The position numbers and the translations under genes are program-made. Shown in pieces: positions 46,017 to 56,058 of a stretch of 64,000 nt of DNA. Numbering within the stretch: the first letter of the stretch is position 1; every line of letters begins with the position of its first letter. The stretch is from Spinacia oleracea (taxonomy: Eukaryota; Streptophyta; Magnoliopsida; Caryophyllales; Amaranthaceae): positions 1,364,001-1,428,000 of the forward strand of contig NC_079491.1 in assembly GCF_020520425.1 (NCBI RefSeq). The letters are read 5' to 3'. Below the pieces are notes generated by a model. That model saw nothing but the letters and a program-made list of their open reading frames with translations, did not search any database and was not told the origin of the DNA.

Positions 46017-46035
46017 TATATATATATATATATAT
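46017..46035. repeat. (AT)n microsatellite
   Basis: About nine AT units in the pseudogene intron, next to the LTR-type insertion. Confidence 0.8.
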
Positions 46036-46555
46036 TTTCACATCCTACCAGCCAAAGGAAGATTTTCATAATTTCAAGGAAAACCAAATGTTTGTAGACT
46101 ATGAGATCAGGTAGGTATGGGTTCACAACTCACTACCTAATTTTATGGTTCACTTTTTTTGGTTCGCGGTTCATGGTGTGTTTAGGGAATTAGGTAACAC
46201 TTTCTACGATAAAGGATAAAGTAGCTCATGAAACAGAAAACAATTGATGAACCAAAAGGTTTTATTCTAATTACACATTTGACAGACTAGCTAACTGTAA
46301 CTGCGAGTGAAATCCAAAAGAAGTAATCATCATGTAAACAACATAGTTATACCAATTGCAGAATAGACTACATTGACCATAACATGATTTACTGAGGGGA
46401 GGAAGGGAGATTGATAAAGTTGTTGCTAACCTTCAAACTTGAAGCATATAAGGTGAGTAACTCTTCTCGCCACCAATGGTTTAGAAAGCTGGGACCCCAT
46501 TAGTTGCACCATCGTCTAAGGAAAAACAAAAAGTAAAATATTAGATACATTTACT

Positions 46556-46849
46556 TTAGAGCAAAATCAATGGGGTCTTGTTTTAAGAATTTTTTTAAAT
46601 GCCATGTCTCTTCACCTCTCAAATTTATTCAACATTTGTAAGTTTATGTACAATATTATTTTATTATTTAGTTCAACTCATACACTGAGTCTTATGTCGA
46701 GTCTTGGTTTTTTAAGACTCAATTTAAGGCTTTCCCAAGACTCATTCACTTCAATGCTCCACTTTCTTTGCCTGATTTTAAGACTAAATGAGTCATATGC
46801 CATGTCAGCACAACTGAAGTCTTGAAACTTGTGGCTGATCATGCTCTAA
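46556..46849. mobile_element. MITE with TTAGAGCA ends in pseudogene intron 4
   Basis: Left TTAGAGCAAAATCAATGGGG and right GATCATGCTCTAA are inverted; inner GTCTTG repeats recur. A 3-bp ACT flanks both sides. Probably a PIF/Harbinger-like non-autonomous element. Confidence 0.65.
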
Positions 46850-47148
46850 ACTCAACAACTAAGCAACTCAAGATGGGAGAGAGGGATACTTGATGAAATG
46901 TACACATACCGTTATGTCTTCCCTCTGCAAGCCCTGGTATCCAGTCAAACAGATAACAAACTCATTAGCACCAGGAATTCCAGTCAGCCCCTTCAATGGC
47001 CTATACAAATTTTAAAATCTGTGAGTAAACATGAAACTAATTTAATGAGACTTCAAGAGAAATAGGCACATTGAGCGAATTCAAGAACAAGTTTGAGCTA
47101 GGTCAAAGCTAAATCAAACGAGAAGAACTACAACAAGAAAGAAATTAA

Positions 47149-47449
47149 GGCTCCGTTTGGTAGGGTGTAAACGTTTTCATGGAAAACGATTATCCCCTTT
47201 TTAATCATTTTACATTGTTTGGTTTGGCAAGGGATGGAAAATAATTTTCTATAACTCTCTCAAAGGTGGAAAAACATTTTCCATTTGAAAGGAAGGGAAA
47301 CTACTTTTCCATTTTTCCTCCCTACCTCCATCTTCCTTTTCCCATCAATCTTCAACCAAACAAATGAAAAGTTGTTTGGAATTGTGTTTTTCTTTGGAAA
47401 AAAAATTTCATTTTTCATTGAAAAGTTTTACGCCAAATCAAACGGAGCC
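47149..47449. mobile_element. Tourist-like (PIF/Harbinger) MITE in pseudogene intron 3
   Basis: Ends GGCTCCGTTTGGTAGGGTG and CGCCAAATCAAACGGAGCC are inverted, with a TAA target duplication on both sides (47146-47148, 47450-47452). 301 bp, no coding. Confidence 0.9.
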
Positions 47450-47714
47450 TAAGGAGGAGCAGCAGATAATAGCTCAAACCATAACAAGCTATATTCACTA
47501 GTCATGAACTCATGAACACATACATAACAGGCCCTCAGATGCTCACAGAATTGTGCCAAACCTGCCCATACTGTTAAGAGCAATTGATAAATTTTGACAC
47601 ATCAAATCAAACTAAGAAAGAGTGAAGAAACTTACATTGTCAATGCCCATCAGCTCTTTGTATTCTAAACTATCATTAACCCACAAACGTGTTACAACCG
47701 TCTTCCTATCCCTT

Positions 47715-48400
47715 CTAGCAGTAACACAAATAGGATCATCCTACACAGAATGGGTAAAGAAAACAATTATACATATAAAAGAATAAATGAAGGATTGCAT
47801 ATTCAAGCAAACGTATGAAAAGTTCATACACACACCTCATTTGCAACAAGAAATCATTGAAAGTTAACTCTTACAATCCCAGCATTTGCATCTATATTCA
47901 AACTATATCCATAACTTTTGCACCACCATGCAACATACTAAAAATGGAGATGGAAATTGTACTACTCAAAGGTCTCCAACAAACCTCTCATAAGCAAATT
48001 TATCCTTTTCATTTTCCAATAAATAAGTTCAGTAAAACCTAAGTAACACAAATAGGATCATCCTACATAATTACACATACAGAAAAATAAATGAAGGTTT
48101 GAATATTCAAGCAAACATAAAACAAGTTTAGATGTCAACTAGGCACAAAATTAATAAAAGAAAAATCACACACATACACACACCTCATTTGCAACAAGAA
48201 ATCATTAACAATTGAGTACTCCTAACTCTTACAATCCCAGCATTTGCATCCAAATTCAACCTACATCCATAACTTTTGCACCACAATGCAACATACTAAA
48301 AATGGGGATGGAAATTGTACTACTCAAAGGTCTCCAACTAACCTCTCAGAAGCAAATTTATCCTTTTCATTTTCCAATAAATAAGTTTCAGTAAAACCTA
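47715..48400. repeat. Tandem duplication inside pseudogene intron 2, including part of exon 3
   Basis: A ~330-bp block repeats (about 47715-48040 and 48042-48400). The second copy includes AGTAACACAAATAGGATCATC, the 5' part of exon 3 on the minus strand, and its acceptor. Both copies share ATTTGCAACAAGAAATCATT, CAATCCCAGCATTTGCATC and GGAAATTGTACTACTCAAAG blocks. Confidence 0.8.
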
Positions 48401-50083
48401 AAAACTCGAATTCTATAAGGTGGAGAGCTGGAAATAAGTAGTCTAAGAATGCTCCATTTTACCAAGAACCAACAATGACTTGTACATGTCCTATTGCAAG
48501 AATCGCCATGTTACAAATTCATGTTTTTGGTAAAACAATTAACCTAGGTGCCCCAAACATGTTAGATTTGAGAATCCATAAACCCAAATTACACATTTCT
48601 CTTTATCCTAATCCATCTCTCTCCATATTCTACTTTAATTGAATTGTTTAAATGTCAAAATCAAGTTTTTTAATTCAACAAATTTACAATTAGCTTCATC
48701 TTTATTTCGCCTTTCTAATTTTCATGCTTAATTAAAAAAAAGTACAAACAAAAATCACAAAAAAGTGCAAAATAAAATTAACAGAGAGAGAGAGTACAAG
48801 GACGAGGTTGTGGACGACGACGTGAGTGCAATCAGGACCGTACTCGTCGGTAATAACTCCTCCTTCTCTTATAATCATCAGCTCATACTGTCAACAATAC
48901 GTAATATCAAATTAATCTCCATGAAAACACGAAATTGAAGAAAACAAAAAGAAGTTAGCTAGAGAGAGAAAATTAAAAAACAAACCTGGAGGTGTTGTTG
49001 AGGGGTGAATCCGGCGAGGAAGAAGCCGATTCCGGAGAAAAGTGATGAACTGTGCATAAATTCTACTGTTCTACACATTGTATGTAGAATTGAAAATGGC
49101 GGAAATAGAGAGAGAGAAGAGAGAGAAAAATGGAGAGATGAAGAAGATTTGGGTGTTTTTTCTTTTTTGAAATTTTGGGGTTACTACTGGCGGGATAATT
49201 CGGTCATTTGTGTATGCGTTACCCATAGAGTTTGACATGCCGGGCCGGGTCGGGTCGCGCCGGGCCGGTAGGAGACGGTTTGAACCTGGTATCAAGGTAT
49301 GAAATTGGTCCGACAGATTGACACGGTGCGAACCTATTGTAATCCAGTGTGGCATGAGAGGCAAGTCGGTGGGCCATAGGTCGTTCATGAACATTATTTT
49401 AAAAATTTGACACGAGTCTGGTATAAGTACGCGGTTTGGCAGCATATAAGCACACTTATTTTAACTAGTTAGCAAACATAGGGACTCGCTGGTGTGACAC
49501 GACTCGGACCGCCACGTGGGTTAAGTTGTGCTTATGCTTCATTATGGAAGATATGTACGAGTCTGACACGACACGACTTTTTCTTGGCCTGTTCCAGACA
49601 CTAGGCACGCGGGATCTGAGACATGCCCTATTCTTACCCATTGTTTTGTCAATCTTCTGTTTTCTACTACACGTACCCCATCAAGCCACAGCTCATCACA
49701 ATACATGGTTATCGACTTAACGTTCATTTAACATAAATGCAAGACATAGATGTGTAATCCAATTCTTTCATACAACATCCGAAAAATACGTGATCCTTCC
49801 CACACCTTTTGTAACGATGTCACAAATGTGAACCTTGTTACAAAAATTTCAACATCTATATATATATTTTTTGACATTGAAACAACATCTATAGATAATA
49901 AAAAAAACAAAAAACAAAAAGAAAACAAAAAAAACAACAACAACATCTATAGATGATCAATTGATCATATACGATTACACGGAGTATCAATTTTTTGAGA
50001 AGCGACATGGACTAGGTTGTCCAGCTTGACCATGAACATCCACGTCAATACCAACTTTAGCAACAATCAAAGGCGTAGAAATT

Positions 50084-50252
50084 CTGAAATTGTTTGTTGG
50101 TTCAGTGGTGATTGGGACTGAACTTGGTAGGGAGGATCCGTGTTCGACCCCCGCAACAACAATTGGGAAGGGACTGGAACCTATCCACAAAAACTCGCCC
50201 CGAATCCAAATTAGTCCTAAGGGTGAAACGGGTGCTAACAAAAAAAAAAAAA
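50084..50252 (+). mobile_element. tRNA-derived SINE
   Basis: A box A-like TGGTTCAGTGGTGATTGGG and box B-like GTGTTCGACCCC lie about 30 bp apart, as in a pol III promoter, and the 3' end is an A-run after GGTGCTAAC. An exact 14-bp target duplication AAGGCGTAGAAATT flanks it (50070-50083 and 50253-50266). Confidence 0.9.
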
Positions 50253-50933
50253 AAGGCGTAGAAATTAAAAGTGTCCAACGACTACTAATCAACGAAATTA
50301 GCTTCTACTAGAAGTAGAACACAAAACATGTAGTACAAAAAGGCTAGATACAATGCTGTGACATAAACATTAACTAAGCATGGACATACAGTTTTGTAAT
50401 GAACCCATAAAGAATTGAATACACCTTTATTTGTAGTTCTTTTTTTCCGAGTGTAGAGAGAGCCGCACGTCCACAAATGTCACGGCGGCAGACAACAAAT
50501 GATGTAGACGGAATTTGATTAGGTATCACCTTTAAGTCTGTTATATAGTTAACCCTCAATGTTAAACATATCAACATAGTTAAATAAACACGATTCAAAG
50601 ATAAAGGGTATTGAGTCAGACCAATCTATGTTAGGAATCAACCTACCACGAAAAAAGTACACTCGCAACATTATTAAGTGCTTAAAAAATTATGAACAAA
50701 CAAAAAAGAACGAGAAGATAAGTGAAATTTGAGACTACAATACACAATAGTTTGTATGTAAATTGATATTGATCCACTCTATATGAGAGCATAAAGTTTG
50801 TGCTATAGTCAAATAAGGTGTGTCAAAATGAGTCAAATGGCGTACCAAAATCACTTTCCGTTACGCACTTAGCCAACTATAAGGCACGTAAACTTGACAC
50901 AGAACACCATTCAATAGAAATTAGAAAGCGTCA

Positions 50934-51200
50934 TAGACTTGATCAAGATGACCCGACCCGACCTAAAATTCCACGGCAGAAATTTCTGGCCCAACCCGAC
51001 CCAAAACTTTAAATTTTTTGGGCGGGTTTGGGAAACTTAAAACTACGCTTCTTAGTTATAATTTTGGCCCGACCTAAAAATTCTCTAAAAGCCCGATATT
51101 CTAAGCCCAAAATACCAGATTTAATCTTGACTCAAGCCGACCCGGCTAGACATAACAGGTAGTTTTTATGACTCGATCCGACCCGCCATTTGATCAGGTA
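50934..51200. repeat. hAT-type repeat, TAGACCTGATCA family (uncertain ends)
   Basis: It starts TAGACTTGATCAAGATGACC and ends TTTGATCAGGTA, with CCCGACCCGACCT and GGCGGGTTTGGG units inside. No matching 8-bp flanks were found. Confidence 0.45.
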
Positions 51201-51402
51201 ACTCATGTTTTCAATATCGCTTTCTATTGCAAACATGAGTTAGGTGATCGAGCCACTCCTGGAAATAAATGCGCGAAAAATGGTTTAAGTCAAACACAGT
51301 TATCAACAAAGATACAAAGGTAAACAAAGATCAATTTCATCAACTCTCCATTTCCAAAAACCAATCTTCCACACCAAAATCAAACAACAACAACAACAAA
51401 CA

Positions 51403-54400
51403 ATGGGGTGGTTATCCAGATTTGTTGTAGCACTATCATTCTTAGCAATCGGAATCATCTTCTCCCCTGAAACCTTCAAATCAGACGGCCCAGATTCCTC
51501 CACTCTCTCCACCGTCCTTAAACTCTCCCACCTCCTTTGCTTCTCCACCGCATGGGGCGCCGCCTTGTGGGCCACCTTCATCGGCGGCATCATCATGTTC
51601 AAGTAACTAATTACTCTCTCTCTGTCCCTCTTCAAACATTTTCTGGGTTTTTATTGTTCTTCGTCAATAATTCCGTGTTTTGTTTTGTTGGGTGTTTTTT
51701 TAGGAATTTGCCAAGGCATCAATTTGGGAATCTGCAGAGTAAGATGTTCCCGGCGTATTTTACTTTGGTGGGTGTTTGTTGCGCGGTTTCGACGGCGTCG
51801 TTTGGGTATTTACATCCTTGGAAATCATCGTCTTCTACTGAGAAGTATCAGTTAGGGTTTCTGGGTTTTGCGTTTCTGTTCAATCTCTCCAATTTGCTGG
51901 TCTTCACTCCTATGACCATCAAGGTTATCTTCTTTCTCTTGTTTTTCTCTCTTACAATTGTATAGTTTTGCTGATTCAAATTGCAATTGTTGATTAGAGC
52001 TGAATCATATTAGATCATTAGTTGGAATTTAAATGGGGTTGTGTGCACTTTGTGATTTGATACTACACATTTAAGATTAGGTTATTTGTAGTACGAAGAA
52101 TGGAGTAATAGTTAATCAAATGTGTCTTTGCTCTTGATTTGTTCCTTTGATCATGGTGAGGCTGCCCGAGTGCCCTCATTTCAGAGTGGTTCAGTACATA
52201 ATCAAATTTTTTGAATGTATTCACTAAGATTTCTCTCTTACAATTATTAATTATATGGTTTTGCTGATTCAAATTGCAACTGTTGATTATAGAGCTGAAT
52301 CATGTTAGTTGGAATTCAAATGGGGTTGTGTGAAATTCATGATTTGATAATATACATTCAAGATTAGGTTATTTGTAGTACGAAGAACAGAGTAATAGTT
52401 AGTCAATACTTCGTATGTCTTTGCTCTTGATTTATTACTTTGATCATGGTGAAGCTGTCCTCAATTCAGAGTGGTTCAGTATATAATTAAAGTTGTTGAA
52501 TGTATTCACTGAGATATACAACTAAGTTTGTTTCGGAGATAAACCTCGCAACCCTTGTATTGATCATCTGTGTTAGGGGTTTCTTTATCGTTGGTCTAGA
52601 TTGAAGTGTAGAAGAATTGGTGAAGTCTGGTATGAGAATGCATTTCTTCACTTATTAGCTTATTAGGAGTAACTTTTGATGTCTTATGGTAAAATTAGTA
52701 AGCACACGATCTCACTCTAGAGTCTAGACTTGTCCCTAACATTTAGAGGAGGGTAAATTACAGGTTTGTGTTTGGGATTAGGATTAGAAGCTCCAGAGAG
52801 GTCTAAAATGGTTGGAGAGTGAATTATAATGAAGGGAAAGGCCTGTTGCTTAGTTTGTGGCCAAAGTCTTCGTATGATTAACTTGTTTGATTTTCTAGCA
52901 AGCTAGTGAAGTACTAGCATTTTATGTTACTCCAGCTAAGGGTCTGTAATGATCGAGGATTGAAAAATTGAAGCATCTTCGGTCCCTTTGTTAGCCGGTA
53001 ATAAATAGTGTAAGTGAGAATAAATCTAAGTGTTATTTGGGAAGAAAAATATCATAATGTCCACGGTGATGAAACCTTATCTGAAACTTGGTGTTTCTCT
53101 TCATAAATTTGCATACCCACCCAATATCACTCCCCAAATGGTAATGGATGGTAATGGAAATCTATGAATAAAAGTAGATGATTTTGCTAGGATTACCACG
53201 GGAGTGGATAGTGATTTCCCTAACAAATTTACATACAAATTCATTCCCATTGACACCATTTATGACCGGCTACTAACGGGCCGTTTATGTTACTCAAACT
53301 AAGGGTCTGTAATGATCAAGGACTGAAAAATTGAGAAGTACATTGCCAATAAACTTGTAGCATCAAACAAATTCATATGCATCTCTTGTAGTGTTTGCTA
53401 GAGAACAAGTATAACCAAGTTTTGTTTTTGCACTTGGCGTGGTCTGTGGAGCACTCTAGTTGAGTTGTTTTAGTGGTGTAGGGATATGCGGAAAACATGC
53501 GTGATTTTTGCATATCTAAAGTATCTTTAATCATCTATCTTTGGAGCATTAGCAGTGATTACTTAGCAAATCAGTTAATATAATATTTTTCATGCATATC
53601 CTGAATCCAGAATTTGTATCTGCGTTTATGTTTATAAATGCTGTACTACTTATTTTGGGCATGATATAATTACCGAAGCATATTATGGACGCCGTAATAT
53701 AATGCTTAATGGTTTTATTTCCTGACTGGCTTGTGTGCTTGCAAAATTTCTGCCTCAAAGTAAAATTGTGCTAGTCATATACCATATGATCTGAGACATC
53801 TAACGAAGTACTATATTAGATGATGCCTATGCCAATTTGAGGCTCTCATCTAACATAAATTCCATCTGGGAAGTTTTGAGGCTCTCATGATCCAATGTTG
53901 TCTTGTTCAATGATGAGTTGCTTTTCTTTTACAATAGTCTTACTATTGAATTCTTACGTATGAAATTCAGGATATTAGCCATTTTCTGAGATCTAACTAC
54001 TATTTGAGTATTTGCACACATGAACACATGCATAATTGCATATATTATGATGTCTACCTTGGTTACTAAAATGGCCATGGGCCGGGTCGGGCTTCGGGAT
54101 GATGCCACATGTCGGGCCCGCGTCAAGCCCACTCGGCCACTACGTGTCGGACCGGGTCGGAAAGTTCAAAACCAGGTCCAGGACCACGGGCTGTTGTGTC
54201 GGCCCGGGCCGTCGTGCCTAAAACTAATTTTTTTACTAAATTTAGCGTGCTTTGCCGTGCCGGGTCGACTCGTACCGTGCCGGGTCGACTCGTACCGTGC
54301 CTAGTCGTGCTTTCCCCAAAAATGTGGCCCAAGCCCGACCCACAACTTCGTGCTCGTGTCGGCCCGGCCCCACCCCGCCCACAACCCATCTTTATATGGT

Positions 54401-54799
54401 TATATCCTGATCTCTTCTACTGCTCCTTCACTTTAGCTTCAGTTGCATATCATTCCATAAAGATTAAACTCGGTCGAGATTGCAGAATTTCGATTTCTTT
54501 TATATTCAAGTACACAGTATGTTTTATGACTTTTTGTTTTTGTTTTTGTTTTGAGAGATCTCTTACCCTGTTGCTGGTAACAGATGATGAAGCAAAGACA
54601 CAAGGTAGAACGAGAGAACAACATCGGGGAAGAAGTGGGGTGGACAAAGAACAAAGAAATCGCAAAGAAAAACCCACAACTTGCAGCGATGAACAAGAAG
54701 TTCGGTATGATCCATGGCTTGTCTTCTCTCGCTAACATCTTTTCATTTGGATGCCTCGCCATGCATTCGTGGTATTTAGCCGGTAAACTCAACCTATGA
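51403..54799 (+). CDS. TMEM205-like integral membrane protein (DUF4149)
   Basis: Exons 51403-51602, 51704-51923 and 54584-54799 join in frame to 211 residues with GT-AG introns. Hydrophobic segments lie at about 5-20, 40-66, 82-103, 117-137 and 182-205; the first could be a signal anchor. Family marks are HLLCFSTAWGAALWATFIGG (about 43-62), the FTPMTIKMMKQRHKVERE turn (about 134-151) and MNKKFGMIHGLSSLANI near the C-terminus. TMEM205 relatives are membrane proteins of poorly known function (the human protein is linked to drug export); the plant role is unknown. Intron 2 (2.66 kb) contains a 285-bp tandem duplication and a TAAAGATGG-type element. The start is the first ATG after an A/C-rich leader. 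Confidence 0.92.
51944..52515. repeat. ~285-bp tandem duplication at the start of TMEM205-like intron 2
   Basis: Two copies (51944-52230 and 52231-52515) share TTTTGCTGATTCAAATTGCAA, AGGTTATTTGTAGTACGAAGAA and TTTGATCATGGTGA in order. They differ by scattered substitutions and short deletions. Confidence 0.9.
54067..54394. mobile_element. TAAAGATGG-family hAT-type element in TMEM205-like intron 2
   Basis: It starts TAAAATGGCCATGGGCCGGG and ends CCCACAACCCATCTTTA. Flanks TTGGTTAC and ATGGTTAT (one base shifted) agree at 6 of 8. It contains a doubled CGTGCCGGGTCGACTCGTAC unit. Confidence 0.75.
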
Positions 54800-54908
54800 T
54801 CAGATCATGCCATATTCCCGTTACGCCTGTTAACCAAACTCAGTTGGAACAGGGGAAGATTAAAGTTTACACAGGAGTTGTTTTTGTTGTTAAGCTTTGT
54901 ACTTGTTC

Positions 54909-54914
54909 AATAAA
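54909..54914 (+). terminator. Possible polyadenylation signal of the TMEM205-like gene
   Basis: AATAAA lies about 110 bp after the stop codon in a T-rich context (TTGTTCAATAAAGATAG). The spacing suits a plant near-upstream element. Confidence 0.5.
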
Positions 54915-55539
54915 GATAGAAATTATTCAAGCTGTTCCAGTGTTTCCAAATTCCAACTATGTAATTAACTAGTAGTAATTCTTATGGTGTTGGATTCTGA
55001 AACTGCCATACCTTCTGAAGAATTCATGGTAATTTATACGAAGTATATGCTGAGAACAGTAAATCTATGATTTACCAGTTCTTTGATACTCCCGCTGTCC
55101 TCAAAAAGTTTACTTAAATTGATAGAGTCGACTTCAAATTGGGTTGTGTGAATTTTCTTTGACTTGTGTGTTCAAGTAATTTTAGGCAAATTTCAAAATG
55201 TCGCTGATCAATTGTTTTAAATCACCTTTTATGATTTATTATGGTGTACTCCTTTCGTCCCAATTTATTCTTATTCCTCTCTTAAACATAACTTTGATTA
55301 TTCCAAATAAAAATTATGAGAGTTGTAATTAAAATTTAATACTTCGTATTACTCAAATATGATAAATTGGTCAAATCGGGTTGAATTGAGGCCATTCGGG
55401 TTCGGTTCAGGGGGTTCGAGTCTCTCTCAGTAATTTCAGGTTGGGTTTGAGTTATTAGTTGGGTCAGGTATTGTCAGCTCTAGTGAATAGATATGATGTC
55501 GTGACAGGTTCGAATCTTCCTTCCAATAATTAGTGTTGG

Positions 55540-55787
55540 CGTATCGGCCTACATCGGGTTGTGCTGGGCTGAAAATTTCAAAATAGGACATCCACGGGCC
55601 GTCGTGTCGGGTCGGGCTGTCGTGCTTTAGCCTAATTTTACTAAATTTAGCTTGTTTTGTCGTAGCGGGCCCAGTCGTGTCGTGCTTTTCCCAAAAAAAT
55701 AGCAGACCCGACCCACTACTTCGTGTTCGTGCCGAGCTATGCTTTATTCCCGCCTGTGCCGGGCCGGGCCGGGCCTAACCATCTTTA
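55540..55787. repeat. TAAAGATGG-family repeat, left end missing
   Basis: It carries CGGGTTGTGCTGGGCTG, ACGGGCCGTCGTGTCGGGTC, TTTTACTAAATTTAG and CGTGCTTTTCCC in family order and ends GCCTAACCATCTTTA. The left terminus was not identified. Confidence 0.6.
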
Positions 55788-55901
55788 CGCGTGGTTGGGA
55801 TTGTTATGCGCTAGAAATTGGATTGTTAAACGGTTTTAGATTTTATTTTTAATGATTTTATGTTAACCCAGAAAATTATAAATACCCCCAAAGTGTTGCC
55901 T

Positions 55902-56058
55902 TATAAATACCCACAATTATAAATTTTGCGCTCTCGCTCATTCACATCCCTCGGCATTCTCACTCCCTCAACCTCACCGAGTCACCGGAGAACCGCGCCT
56001 TACCGCCCTTATCGTCGGAATAATATCCGACCGGAACTTCTCAGCCACCAATTACCAG
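55902..56058 (+). promoter_or_regulatory. TAF13 core promoter and untranslated first exon
   Basis: TATAAATA at 55902-55909 (a second ATAAATA near 55877) precedes a C/T-rich leader with TCACCGGAGAACC-type sequence. The leader ends in CACCAATTACCAG|GTACGAAC, a good splice donor at 56058/56059. The start of transcription is inferred to be near 55935. The acceptor upstream of the ATG at 58492 was not fixed. Confidence 0.55.

Larger units (their letters stand above)
43088..49057 (-). pseudogene. Truncated duplicate of the BRCT/PHD gene (5' half)
   Basis: Exons 1-7 and the first ~11 bases of exon 8 of the 29431-37875 gene are duplicated in the same orientation: 48986-49057, 48798-48887, 47636-47740, 46910-47018, 46431-46515, 43971-44040, 43215-43262, 43088-43098. 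Intron sequences are also homologous, so this is a DNA-level copy, not a retrocopy. Homology continues upstream to about 49197 (promoter, GGCGGGA block). Exons 1-3 are open and splice sites look intact. Exon 4 carries a 7-bp insertion near 47010 that gives an in-frame TAG after five codons. Exons 5-7 remain open. The large exon 8, second BRCT pair and PHD finger are missing. Introns hold two TAAAGATGG-type elements, a CAGTGGCGGA element, the LisH-bearing LTR element and two MITEs. A truncated ~94-residue product from exons 1-4 is the most that could be made. Confidence 0.92.
49198..51402. other. Spacer between the pseudogene and the TMEM205-like gene
   Basis: It holds a CCGGGTCGGG-rich repeat patch (49225-49520), a SINE (50084-50252) and a TAGACTTGATCA-type repeat (50934-51200; ACCCGACCCGACC units). 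No gene is supported. Confidence 0.55.
54800..55900. other. Spacer between TMEM205-like and TAF13 genes
   Basis: It includes the TMEM205-like 3' UTR, with an AATAAA at 54909. It also has half-MITE ends (ATACTCCCGCTGTCC near 55087; TCGTCCCAATTTATTC near 55257) and a left-truncated TAAAGATGG-family repeat at about 55540-55787. No further gene. Confidence 0.55.
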
